Part shown: piece by piece, positions 35,983-46,700 of the stretch
How positions within the stretch are numbered: the first letter of the stretch is position 1
Layout of the letters: the number at the start of each line of letters is the position of its first letter
Assembly: GCA_009773455.1 (NCBI GenBank)
Contig: WSXU01000018.1
Coordinates: forward strand, 61,235-125,234
Reading direction: 5' to 3'
DNA length: 64,000 bases
Origin: Bacteroidota bacterium
Lineage (GTDB): Bacteria; Bacteroidota; Bacteroidia; Bacteroidales; Lentimicrobiaceae
Translations under genes and position numbers: made by a program
The notes under the pieces: model-generated
The model's database searches: none
Told to the model about the DNA's origin: nothing
What the model saw: only the letters and a program-made list of their open reading frames with translations

Positions 35983-38463
35983 ATGGTAAAAAAATCAGAA
36001 GAAATTTTTCAGCAGAAAACAGATTATAAAGATCTTATATTTAAGCTTCTGCGTCAGAAGCACTGGTTCATTATATCTGTTGTTGTATTTATCGGGATCA
36101 CCTATATTTTCAACAAAACAGCCATTCCACAATACCGGAACCAGACAACACTACTTCTGAAAGAAGAAGAAAAGAATTCATTTCTTACTTCACAGGATAT
36201 CATGCAGGGTTTTGGGTTGTTCGGCGCAAACCAGAACATTGAAAATGAACTTGGCGTACTTCAGTCGTTTTCATTGATCAACAGTGCCATTACTCAGCTT
36301 AACCTGGAAGTAACGTTATACAGAGAAAATTATCATTTTGGCAATGTATTGAAATACAGCTTTCTCAAGGCAGATAAGGAAATTTACGGCAAACCACCCA
36401 TTCAGATCAGTATTGACAAATCAAATATTCAACCGATCAATCTTCCCATTTATTTTAAAATTCTGAATGACAAGGAAATCATGATTGAAACCTTCGGGTT
36501 AAATGTGCAGATGTATGATTACCTGGTTGATGATGTGGTTTTCCTGGCTGATACTGTTAGAATTAAAGGTGTATACAAATTCGGAGATGAAATAAAAGGC
36601 AAGTATTTCAATTTCAAGGTTCATCTTCTTGACAAGCAGGCTATTGCCCAGCTCCAGAAAGATAAAACCTATTTCGTATTTAATAACCTGAACTCGCTTA
36701 CACTTCAGTATCAGGCTTCCATATCGGCAGTTAACACATCCAAAACCTCCTCCCTGGTGGTCATTACCATGTCGGGAGATAACAAATACAAGATTGCCGA
36801 TTTTCTGAACATTCTTTCGAACGCCTACCTTGAAAGAAACCTGGAAAAAAAGAACAGGATCGCCATCAACACAGTTAAATTTATCGACAGTCAGATCAGC
36901 GAAGTCTCAGATTCCCTGACATTTGCCGAAAGTAAACTCCAGAGATTCAGGACCAATAACCAGGTTATGGATATCAGTTACCAGGGCCAACAGTCCATTG
37001 AGCAGATGTCGCAGCTCGAAAGTGAAAAAGCCATACTGATGGTCCAGCAGAAGTACTATAATTATATCAAGGGGTACTTCGAGAAAAATAAAGATATGTC
37101 TGACCTGGTGGCGCCGGCATCAATGAATGTTCAGGATCCGCTGCTGAACCAGATGATTTCACAACTAATTACATTAAACTCTGAAAGAACCAATCTACTC
37201 AACCAGGGCAATGTCAAGAATCTGAGACTAAATACCATAGAAGTCCAGGTTTCGAACCTTAAAAAAACTATTCTGGAGAATATTCTCAGCAATGCCGCTA
37301 CCACCGATATTGCCCTCCAGGATATCAACAACAGGGCAGCGAAGATATCCAGTACCATGTCAAGGCTTCCTTCAACTGAACGGCAGCTGTTCGGCATCGA
37401 AAGAACCTTTAAACTTAACGACGCCATCTATACTTTCCTTCTCCAGAAGAGGTCCGAAGCACAGATAGCAAGGGCTTCCAACAGTCCTGATTATGAAGTA
37501 ATAGATCCGGCGAGGCATGTTACAACATCTCTTATTTACCCGAAAAAGACCCTCAATTACATCATTGCAATTCTGGCCGGGCTTGTTTTACCTTTCGTTA
37601 TTATTGTACTTGGGGATTTTCTGAATATGAAGATCTCAAGTAAAAAGGAGATTGAGAATTTATCCTCCTTCCCGATTATAGGGCATGTTTTCCATAACGA
37701 TACCAAAAATAAAATTGTCATTACAGAAGTGACAAATTCGCCCATTTCCGAATCATTCAGAAGTATACGTACCAACCTCCAGTTTTATTCCAGAGGGATA
37801 GATAAGCAGGTAATTCTGATTACCTCATCATACAGTGGTGAAGGTAAATCATTTATAGCCCAGAATCTTGCATCCGTTTTTGCCTTATTCGGAAAGAAAA
37901 CCCTGCTGATCGGATTTGACCTGCGCAGACCCAAACTTTACCAGGATTTTAATCTTTCAAACAAGGTGGGCATCAGTACTGCTTTGATCAATAAGGCAAG
38001 CATTTCTGAAATAATACAGCCGACCCTGATACAGAACCTGGATTTCATTTCTGCCGGACCAATTCCTCCTAATCCGCTCGAATTGATTGCTTCGGATAAG
38101 ACCGATATCGTTTTTTCTGACTTAAAGAAGATCTATGATTACATTATTATAGATTCTCCTCCTGTTGGTGTTGTTTCGGATGCTTACCTGCTGATGAAAT
38201 ATTCCGATGTGAATCTATACACTGTAAGACAAGGATTCACAAATAAGGAAGCTTTTACGACAAATACAAAGCATATGCAGCAGAAGAATATCCCTCATGT
38301 AAGCATTGTAATCAACGATGTAAAAGCACGGGGCATGCTGTATGATTATGGGTATGAATATACCTATTACGCTGAAGAAAAGAAAAAATCATGGCTTGAC
38401 GTTTTCAGTAAAAAGAAACGAAAACCCAAAGCGCCAAATAAAAAGAATAAAGTTAAATCCTGA
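35983..38463 (+). CDS. wzc: polysaccharide co-polymerase / BY-type tyrosine autokinase (Wzc-like)
   Basis: 826 residues: a Wzz domain flanked by two transmembrane helices (about 25-45 and 520-545), coiled coil between, and a C-terminal BY-kinase. Walker A is 'SSYSGEGKSFIAQNL' near 613-627, Walker A' 'LLIGFDLRRPKLY' near 641 and Walker B 'YIIIDSPPVGVVSD' near 720. The tail has a tyrosine cluster 'YDYGYEYTYYAEE' near 786-798, the expected autophosphorylation site. It controls chain length and export with Wza. No Wzb-type phosphatase gene is in the window. Confidence 0.95.
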   Translation: MVKKSEEIFQQKTDYKDLIFKLLRQKHWFIISVVVFIGITYIFNKTAIPQYRNQTTLLLKEEEKNSFLTSQDIMQGFGLFGANQNIENELGVLQSFSLINSAITQLNLEVTLYRENYHFGNVLKYSFLKADKEIYGKPPIQISIDKSNIQPINLPIYFKILNDKEIMIETFGLNVQMYDYLVDDVVFLADTVRIKGVYKFGDEIKGKYFNFKVHLLDKQAIAQLQKDKTYFVFNNLNSLTLQYQASISAVNTSKTSSLVVITMSGDNKYKIADFLNILSNAYLERNLEKKNRIAINTVKFIDSQISEVSDSLTFAESKLQRFRTNNQVMDISYQGQQSIEQMSQLESEKAILMVQQKYYNYIKGYFEKNKDMSDLVAPASMNVQDPLLNQMISQLITLNSERTNLLNQGNVKNLRLNTIEVQVSNLKKTILENILSNAATTDIALQDINNRAAKISSTMSRLPSTERQLFGIERTFKLNDAIYTFLLQKRSEAQIARASNSPDYEVIDPARHVTTSLIYPKKTLNYIIAILAGLVLPFVIIVLGDFLNMKISSKKEIENLSSFPIIGHVFHNDTKNKIVITEVTNSPISESFRSIRTNLQFYSRGIDKQVILITSSYSGEGKSFIAQNLASVFALFGKKTLLIGFDLRRPKLYQDFNLSNKVGISTALINKASISEIIQPTLIQNLDFISAGPIPPNPLELIASDKTDIVFSDLKKIYDYIIIDSPPVGVVSDAYLLMKYSDVNLYTVRQGFTNKEAFTTNTKHMQQKNIPHVSIVINDVKARGMLYDYGYEYTYYAEEKKKSWLDVFSKKKRKPKAPNKKNKVKS

Positions 38464-38468
38464 TTCCC

Positions 38469-38502
38469 AAAAAAAGCTTTCCTTGAACGGAAAGCTTTTT
38501 TT
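38469..38502. terminator. strong bidirectional terminator ending the EPS cluster
   Basis: AAAAAAAGCTTTCC-TTGAAC-GGAAAGCTTTTTTT: a perfect 14-bp stem with T-runs on both strands, starting 6 bp after the wzc stop. Confidence 0.92.
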
Positions 38503-38874
38503 GTGGACAAATTCCACAATCCGGGGAAATAAAAATTCAAATCATCCCTAATCTTATTAAGAATTATTATTAATTACATTCTCCTGAAGGAGGAATACAT
38601 GCTGTATTGCCAGTCATAGCAGTTCTATCGACAGACGAAGTATAAAATAAACTGATTTCAGATTTAGCAGCGATGCAGTGGCATAGTTTTCATAGTACAA
38701 GTGCAGGATAAAACCGGAAGCCATTTCCGGCATACTGAATCTGAAGAATGAGGGGGATATCATTTTTTTATCTGGTTCACAATTTAATCGGCCTGGAGCT
38801 GATTGAAGTGGTGTATGCATCTTTTCCGGGTCAAATTACCTGGAACCAAATCAGGAAAACTAAACAACACGAAA
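38503..38874. other. intergenic region upstream of the first giant surface-protein gene
   Basis: About 370 bp without a coding frame. A small inverted repeat TTGTGGA/TCCACAA is at about 38501-38519, right after the terminator. No clear Bacteroidetes promoter is seen. Confidence 0.45.
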
Positions 38875-41800
38875 ATGAGGGATAAAGCAATTGTTGAAAC
38901 CAGCACAGACTACAAAATCAAACTCAGGTTTTTGATACTGACCATTCTTCTGGTGGTCTTCTATACTACGCTACTATTCAGCGCTACCATTTACATAGAC
39001 CCGACAAACACTGCCACCGGCCAGAACGGCACCATTACCAACCCATACAGCAGCTGGAACCAGGTCAGTTTTGTTAACGGTAATATCTATTTGCAGAAGC
39101 GCGGAACTACTTTTAATACAGCCGGAGAAATTGCCTTTACCGGGAGGACCAATATAACGCTTGGCGCCTATGGTACCGGAAACAGACCACGTATCCTCAG
39201 TTCGGGAAGCGGATACATTGTCAGCCTTACCAGTGCATCAAATTGTATTATTCAGGATCTTGAGATCTCCTCAACCGGAAATGCAACATCAGCAATCATG
39301 ATTGATGGGTATGGCACAGCCATTTCAGCGAACAACCTGATCAGCAATTGTGAATTACACAGCTGTGAATGGGGTATCCGGATTATTTCCCAGGCACCCG
39401 GAAACCGCATCCTGAATTGTATTGTTCACAATACAGGGGACGACGGAATCTATGCCAAAGACATCCTGGATATTGAGATAGGATACTGTAATGTATACGA
39501 TGTGAATATGAAGTATTTTATAAACCCCGACCAGAGCTATTCACCTGGCGACTGCGTTCAGCTGGTTTCACTCTATGATCTCTATTTCAACATTCACCAC
39601 AATACTCTTGATCACAGTTCCTCAGGTAATAAATTCTGCTTCATTGTTGCTGGCGAAACCTATAGCGGACTGGTAGAATACAATACCATGATCGGAAATT
39701 CAGAAAGTGTAACCAGTTGTCTCTATTTCGGACATACTTCAGGAACTGTTACTGTCAGATACAACACTCTTCAGGATGGGAACTATGGTATCTATTCCTA
39801 TGTTTATGACCTTCAATTGCACTACAATAAAATCATCAGAAATTACCAGGGAGTTACCGTGATGTCGAACCACAATCTTACGGCCCTGAACAATGTTTTT
39901 TATAATAACACAACAGCTGGGATTTCGAGTATAAGCAATACATCTGTCACTTCAAGAAATAATATATTCTACCTCTTAGGCAGTACAGCCAGGGCATACA
40001 GTTGCAACAGCACTGTAGTTTCGAATTTCAACAATTTCAACACACAGCAATCCAATTTTCTCAACAGTTACAGCACACTTGCCTCATGGCAGTCAGGTAC
40101 AGGTAATGACCTGAATTCTTTTATAGGAAATCCTTTGTTTGTGAATCCGGCCATTGATAACTATTGCCTCCAGGCCAGTTCACCCTGCGTGAACACAGGT
40201 TCTAATGTCAACCTGACAACCGACTATTATGGCACCCAGGTTCCTCAGGGCAACAATCCCGACATCGGACATCATGAATACATCAATAATTCAGGAGGAA
40301 CCAATCTTGCCCCGGTTATCAATAACCAGTCCTTTCAGATAAATGAAAACAGTGCCAACGGAACTAATGTCGGAACTGTAGTGGCCAGTGATCCGAATGC
40401 CGGGCAGATACTCACCTACGCTATCACCAGCGGTAATACGAACAATGCATTTGCAATCAATTCTTCATCGGGGGCAATAACCGTTGCTAACAGCCTGGCA
40501 TTAAACTATGAAACCATCACATCATTTCCATTGGTAGTAAGGGTTACAGACAATGGAACCGGCTATCTCTGGTCACAGGCCACTGTTACTGTCAATCTGA
40601 TCAATGTGAACGAATACCCTGTAATCGCGAATCAATCATTCAGTGTTGTCCAGAATGCAGCCAATGGAACAATAGTAGGAACTGTTACCGCAACCGATCC
40701 GGATGCAGGACAAACCCTTACCTATTCGATTACAGCGGGAAATACAGGAACCGCTTTCGCGATCAATGCATCAACCGGAAGAATCACTGTTGCAAGTTCG
40801 TCTGCAGTTGTTGCAGGCACATTCAATCTTACGGTCAGGGCAACCGATAACGGTAGTCCGGTGCGCTATTCATCAGCTACAGTATCAATTACCGTGACTT
40901 CAGCCAATCTGGCACCGGTAATATCCAATCAGGCTTTCAGCCTTGTCCAGTATTCTTCAAATGGCACCATCGCAGGCACTGTTGTTGCCTCCGATCCGAA
41001 TTCCGGGCAAACTCTTACCTATGCCATTACTGCAGGAAATACAGGCAGTGCATTTTCAATCAATGCTTCAACCGGCACCATCACAGTCAGCAACTCAACC
41101 GGATTGTCGCCACAAATATTTTCTCTTACGGTTAGGGTTACCGATAATGGTTCTCCCAGCCTTTATTCTCAGGCAACAGTAACCATCACTGTAACTTCCC
41201 CTCCAAACCAGGCCCCTGTAATTTCAAACCAGGTTTTCAGCCTGGTTCAGTACTCACCGAATGGAACTGTTGTTGGTACCATGACGGCTACTGATCCGAA
41301 TGCAGGACAAACCCTTTCATATACCATCACTGCAGGGAATACGAACAGTGTATTTTCAATAAACAGTACAACCGGGGCCATCAGCGTAAGTAACTCTTCG
41401 GCATTGTCGCCACAAACATTTGCCCTGACCATAAGGGTCACCGACAATGGAACACCTGTTTTGTATTCCCAGGCAACAGCCACCATCACAGTTACAACAC
41501 CTCCCAACCAGGCCCCCGTGATTGCCGGTCAATCTTTCAGTGTCCCTGCTAATTCTGCTAACGGATCTTTAATCGGAACCGTGGTTGCTTCAGACCCGAA
41601 TACAGGTCAAACATTAACCTATTCAATCACAGGAGGCAACACCAGCAGTATTTTTGCACTGAATTCATCTACCGGTAATCTTACTGTTGCCAATTCATCC
41701 CTTTTTATAGTGGGCACTTACACATTAACTGTTCGTGCAACCGACAACGGCAGCCCGGTCCTATGGGCGCAGGCGGCTGTAACCATCACAGCCACCCCGG

Positions 41801-43326
41801 CAGCCAATATTGCCCCGGTTATTACAAATCAGGTTTTTTCGGTAAATGAAAACAGTGTCAACGGAACTCTGATTGGCACCATTGCAGCATCTGATCCGAA
41901 TGCCGGCCAAACCCTGACCTACAGTATTGTCAGCGGAAATACCAACAGTGTATTTTCAGTAAATTCAGCCAATGGTAACCTTCTTGTAAATAATTCTCTG
42001 GCATTAAACTATGAATACATCCAGACTTTCGGTTTGGTAATCAGAGTCACCGATAACGGAACGGGAAATTTATGGTCTCAGGCCACCATCACAGTGAATG
42101 TCAACAACCTGAATGAAGCACCTGCCATTAATCCAACGACTTTTTCAGTTGTCCAGTACGCACCAAACGGAACCAACGTGGGCACTGCCACCGGTAGTGA
42201 TCCTGATGTTGGTCAGACGTTGAGTTATCAGATAGTTTCAGGCAATACTTCCGGCGCATTCGCAATCAATACAAGTAATGGTGCAATAACCGTCGCAAAT
42301 TACACTGCGCTGAATATAAATACTAATCCGGCCTTTAATCTGACAATAAGGATTACCGACAACGGGCAACCTGCACTCTGGTCACAGGCAGTAATAACCA
42401 TAAATGTCACAGCGCCTCCGGCTAACCAGTCACCGGTTATAGCCAACCAGTCATTCTCAGCAAATGAGAATATCCCTGTTGGAACCCAGATAGGCACAAT
42501 TGTAGCGACTGATCCTGATCAGGGACAGATATTGACCTACAGCATTACAAGCGGAAACACAAACAATGCATTTGTGGTCAGTTCATCCACAGGTGTTCTT
42601 AGTGTAAACAATGCTATGGTCATCAACTACGAATACATCCCTGTTTTTTCGCTTTTAGTCAGGGTAACGGATAACGGAACAGGCAATCTGTGGTCCCAGG
42701 CTACGGTAACAGTGAATCTCAACAACCTGAATGAAGCGCCTGTTCTGAACCAGAATACAATGACAGTGGCCCAATTTGCTCCCAACGGCACTTTTGTAGG
42801 TGTGGTTAACGGGAGTGACCCTGACCTTGGCCAAACCGTTACATACCAGATTATTTCGGGAAACACATCCAATGCATTCAACCTGAATTCGACCAATGGA
42901 GCTTTGAATGTGGTAAACAGTTCAGCACTCAACATCAATGTAAATCCAGTTTTCTTTCTGACAGTCAGAATTCAGGACAACGGGCAGCCATCGCTATATT
43001 CAACAGGAATTATCAGGGTTGATGTTGTGGCAAATAAAAACGAAGAAATCACTTTTGACAACTCCGGTAATACGAGTGAGAGCCTACCTCAGTTTACTCT
43101 GTATCCCAATCCAACAACAGATGGAATATTCAGAATAAAATCCGAATCCATGACCGAGCGCGCTGATATTCAGATTTTTAATATGGCAGGTGGGTTAATC
43201 AGCGTCGGCAACTTTGAACCAGGAAATAGTTCCCCCGTTGATTTATCAGCGCAACCGGTAGGAATATATATTGTAAAAATTCTTTCAGGCAATAATGTAT
43301 CCTCTTTAAAATTAATAAGGAAGTAA
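38875..43326 (+). CDS. T9SS-secreted surface protein: beta-helix, nine cadherin-like repeats, type A sorting domain
   Basis: About 1483 residues from the ATG at 38875 (a TTG at 38803 would add 24). After a signal peptide ('LRFLILTILLVVFY...') comes a right-handed parallel beta-helix of ~450 residues beginning 'TIYIDPTNTATGQNG', with short repeated turns ('NNVFYNN', 'RNNIFYL'). Then nine ~100-residue cadherin-like repeats follow, each opening 'APVI-x-NQ-x-F' and containing 'VGTVVASDPNAGQTLTY' and 'RVTDNG'. It ends in a T9SS type A domain ('LYPNPTTDG', 'PVGIYIVKIL', KLIRK). It is therefore exported and attached to or released from the outer surface. A close paralogue follows. The beta-helix could be a lyase, epimerase or binding module. 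Confidence 0.9.
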   Translation: MRDKAIVETSTDYKIKLRFLILTILLVVFYTTLLFSATIYIDPTNTATGQNGTITNPYSSWNQVSFVNGNIYLQKRGTTFNTAGEIAFTGRTNITLGAYGTGNRPRILSSGSGYIVSLTSASNCIIQDLEISSTGNATSAIMIDGYGTAISANNLISNCELHSCEWGIRIISQAPGNRILNCIVHNTGDDGIYAKDILDIEIGYCNVYDVNMKYFINPDQSYSPGDCVQLVSLYDLYFNIHHNTLDHSSSGNKFCFIVAGETYSGLVEYNTMIGNSESVTSCLYFGHTSGTVTVRYNTLQDGNYGIYSYVYDLQLHYNKIIRNYQGVTVMSNHNLTALNNVFYNNTTAGISSISNTSVTSRNNIFYLLGSTARAYSCNSTVVSNFNNFNTQQSNFLNSYSTLASWQSGTGNDLNSFIGNPLFVNPAIDNYCLQASSPCVNTGSNVNLTTDYYGTQVPQGNNPDIGHHEYINNSGGTNLAPVINNQSFQINENSANGTNVGTVVASDPNAGQILTYAITSGNTNNAFAINSSSGAITVANSLALNYETITSFPLVVRVTDNGTGYLWSQATVTVNLINVNEYPVIANQSFSVVQNAANGTIVGTVTATDPDAGQTLTYSITAGNTGTAFAINASTGRITVASSSAVVAGTFNLTVRATDNGSPVRYSSATVSITVTSANLAPVISNQAFSLVQYSSNGTIAGTVVASDPNSGQTLTYAITAGNTGSAFSINASTGTITVSNSTGLSPQIFSLTVRVTDNGSPSLYSQATVTITVTSPPNQAPVISNQVFSLVQYSPNGTVVGTMTATDPNAGQTLSYTITAGNTNSVFSINSTTGAISVSNSSALSPQTFALTIRVTDNGTPVLYSQATATITVTTPPNQAPVIAGQSFSVPANSANGSLIGTVVASDPNTGQTLTYSITGGNTSSIFALNSSTGNLTVANSSLFIVGTYTLTVRATDNGSPVLWAQAAVTITATPAANIAPVITNQVFSVNENSVNGTLIGTIAASDPNAGQTLTYSIVSGNTNSVFSVNSANGNLLVNNSLALNYEYIQTFGLVIRVTDNGTGNLWSQATITVNVNNLNEAPAINPTTFSVVQYAPNGTNVGTATGSDPDVGQTLSYQIVSGNTSGAFAINTSNGAITVANYTALNINTNPAFNLTIRITDNGQPALWSQAVITINVTAPPANQSPVIANQSFSANENIPVGTQIGTIVATDPDQGQILTYSITSGNTNNAFVVSSSTGVLSVNNAMVINYEYIPVFSLLVRVTDNGTGNLWSQATVTVNLNNLNEAPVLNQNTMTVAQFAPNGTFVGVVNGSDPDLGQTVTYQIISGNTSNAFNLNSTNGALNVVNSSALNINVNPVFFLTVRIQDNGQPSLYSTGIIRVDVVANKNEEITFDNSGNTSESLPQFTLYPNPTTDGIFRIKSESMTERADIQIFNMAGGLISVGNFEPGNSSPVDLSAQPVGIYIVKILSGNNVSSLKLIRK
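40306..43020 (+). repeat. array of nine cadherin-like coding repeats
   Basis: Nine tandem repeats of roughly 300 bp within the first giant gene. Each encodes a domain starting with a Pro-Val-Ile/Asn-Gln segment, then DP(N/D)xGQ-x2-Y and a closing (V/A)TDNG, which resemble calcium-binding loops. Units differ at DNA level, so the array is old rather than freshly amplified. Confidence 0.85.
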
Positions 43327-43340
43327 ACACCCTCCCATCC

Positions 43341-43392
43341 GCATTAACACCCGAACGGCTGCCTTACCAGGTGGCCGTTCGGGCGTTAATGC
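43341..43392. terminator. large near-perfect inverted repeat after the first giant gene
   Basis: GCATTAAC-a-CCCGAACGGC, 14-base loop, GCCGTTCGGG-c-GTTAATGC: 18 paired bases with one mismatch. It starts 14 bp after the stop codon. It has no T-run, so it may act as a terminator or mRNA 3'-stabilising hairpin. Confidence 0.55.
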
Positions 43393-43724
43393 TATTCGGT
43401 TTGCTCACTCAATCCCATCTTCACAATTACACAAACCCTTTGAACAAAGATTCACAGATGCGTGAGTATCTGGTATCCCAGTGTTTTCATAGGAACTTGT
43501 TAATCAAATCAGTTTGCTTATGAAGGAACAGAAAGAAGATTTGATTTTAACCTTATTAAAATTCATTCAAAATTGTATAAATATGACAAAAACGGAATTA
43601 CCTTTTTGAAATAAACTGATAATACTTTGATCAAAGTTATGTAAAAACCTGACTATGATCTTTTCTCACAACGACTACTAAAATTGCTAGAATAATACTC
43701 ACAACCAACTAACAGAAAAGAAAG
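43393..43724. other. leader region of the second giant gene with a 14-bp palindrome
   Basis: About 330 AT-rich bp with no gene. A perfect palindrome ACTTTGATCAAAGT at 43624-43637 lies about 90 bp before the ATG and is a candidate operator. No good promoter pair is visible. Confidence 0.4.
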
Positions 43725-46700
43725 ATGAAAAGTTCATTAGCAAAAAAAACCAGTTTCTTGAATGGTTTTAACGAACTTCGTGCTGCAGGATTATTGGTAA
43801 TACTTCTGCTAGTACAAGTAACAATTGTTGGTCAGACCACAATCTATATTGACCCGACCAATACTGCCACCGGCCAGAACGGCACCATTACCAACCCTTA
43901 CAGCAGCTGGTCGCAGGTAACTTTTACCAACGGAAATACTTACCTTCAAAAGAGAGGTACTACATTCAGCACAACCGGCAACATTACAATAACCGGTAGA
44001 AATGATATAACACTGGGCGCCTATGGTACGGGTAACAGACCCAAAATTATCAAGACTACAGCCAGCGGTTATGTCATAGATATGACCACTGTTTCGAACT
44101 GTATTGTTCGCGACCTCGAAATCTCTTCTACAGCAAATGCAACATCGGCAATTCTGATCGACGGATACTCAACAAATATCTCTCCCAACAATCTGATTGA
44201 CAACTGTGAACTTCACAGTTGCGAATGGGGTGTCAGGATCATTACCCAGGCTCCCGGCAACCGCATTCTGAATTCCATTATCCACAATACCGGTGATGAC
44301 GGGATCTATGCCAAAGACATCACAACCATTGAAGTTGGATATTGCCATATTTACGATGTTAATATGAAGTACTTCATTAATCCCGATCAGAGCTACTCAC
44401 CCGGCGATAACATCCAGTTGGTTTCGTTGTATGACCTCTACTTCAATATTCATCACAATACACTCGATCACAGCTCATCAGGAAACAAGTTCTGTTTTAT
44501 AGTAGCCGGCGAAACCTACACCGGGCTAATGGAATACAATACGATGATCGGAAATTCAGGAAGCGTAACCAGCTGCCTCTATTTCGGACATACCTCAGGA
44601 ACAGTAATCGTACGCTATAATACCCTGCAGGATGGTAACTACGGAATCTATTCCTATGTTTACGATCTCCAGTTATACTATAACAAGATTCTGAGGAACA
44701 ATCAGGGTGTAACGGTAATGTCAAATCATAATCTGACCGCTCAGAACAATGTTTTCTACAACAACCTGAATGCTTCTATTTCCAGTATCAGCAACACTTC
44801 TGTTACATCAAAAAACAATATCTTCTATCTTTCAGGCAGTTCTGCCAGAGCATACAGTTGCAACAGCACCATCATTTCAAACTACAACAACTTCAACGTA
44901 CAGCAGGCAAACTTCCTGAATGGCCACAGCACCCTTGCTTCATGGCAGTCAGCTACCGGTAACGACCTGAACTCATTCATTGCAAATCCGATGTTTGTCA
45001 ATCCGGCAACCGATGATTATTGCCTGCTGCCGGCATCTACCTGTATTAATTCAGGTAACAATGTTGGTCTTACAGCAGACTTTTTCGGCACACCTGTACC
45101 TCAGGCAAGCGGACCAGACGTTGGAATTCACGAAGTTGTATCTACCACAGGAAATCAGGCCCCGGTTATTGCCAATCAGTCGTTCAACCTTCCGGAAAAC
45201 AGCATAAACGGTACCCAGGTTGGCCAGGTGGTTGCCTATGATCCGAATGCAGGTCAGACCATAACTTATAGCATTACCGGAGGCAACACAAGCAATGCCT
45301 TTACAATCAATCAGACTACCGGAGCCCTGGCTGTCGCCAATTCCGCTGTTCTGAACTTTGAAACCGTTCAGTTATTCACCCTGACCGTTCAGGTTCAGGA
45401 TAACGGAACCGGAAACCTTACCGCTTCAGCCACCGTAACCGTCAATCTTACAAATGTGAATGAAACACCAGCCATGAGTGGCCAGTCTCTTTCATTGAAT
45501 GAAAACGCTGCAGCCGGCACGCTGGCAGGAACCATGACCGCAACTGATCCCGACCAGGGACAAACAATGACTTATTCAATTACATCAGGTAATACCAATA
45601 CTGCCTTTGCAATCAATGCTTCAACCGGAGCAATCACAGTAAGTAATCCGGCAGCACTGAATTTTGAGAGTCAGCAAAGTTTTACGCTGGTTATCCGTGC
45701 TCAGGACAATGGCACACCAAGTCTTTATGCAACTGCCAATGCCCAGATCAGCATTATCAATGTAAATGAAAGCCCGGTAGTAAACAATCAGACATTCCAG
45801 GTACTGAGTAACTCACCCAATGGCACTGCCGTTGGAACTGTGGTTGCCACTGACCCTGATCAGAATCAGACGCTGAATTACACAATAACTGCCGGTAATA
45901 CAGGTACTGCATTTGCCATCAACCCAAGTACAGGAGCCATTACTGTTGCCAACAGCAGTGTCGTAAATTACGTTACCAATCCGGTCTTCAACGTTACCGT
46001 AAGAGTGCAGGACAATGGCAGCCCGGTGTTGGCTTCCTTTGCAAACATTACAATAAATGTAACCCCTGTAAATAATGTCCCGGTTATCACCAATCAGTCA
46101 TTCACAGTGAACGAAAACAGCCCGGCCGGCTCCTCTGTCGGACAGGTTGCTGCAAGTGATCCTGATCCCGGACAGACCCTGACCTATGCGATTATTTCAG
46201 GCAACACCGGCGGTACATTCCAGATCAGCGCATCAGGTTTGATCTCTGTAGCCAATGCAGCATCACTTAATTATGAAAACCTGCCTTCCTATCAGTTGCT
46301 TGTTCAGGTTACCGACAATGGAGTTCCGCCACTGGCATCATCAACGAACATTTCAATCACTGTAAATAATGTCAATGAAACACCCGTAATTACTTCAAAC
46401 CAGTCGTTTACAGTTGCCGAACATGTTCCGGCAGGTACACAGGTTGGCATCGTATCGGCTTCAGATCCTGATAATGGTCAGAGCCTGACATACAGCATCA
46501 TTGGCGGTAATACCAACAATGCTTTTTCAATTTCTTCAACAACCGGAACAATCAGCGTTTCAGGTCTCGTGTGCTTTGAATTATGCACTCAGTATAGCCT
46601 GAACATAAGGGTTGCTGACAATGGCACACCTTCACTGAACGATGAAGAAATCGTCACCATCGTCCTGACTGATGTCAATGAAAACCCTGTGGTAAACAAC

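Noticed and set aside
38501..38519. TTGTGGA/TCCACAA inverted repeat as an operator
   Set aside because: Only 7 bp per arm and directly abutting a terminator; no second copy or regulator nearby to support it.
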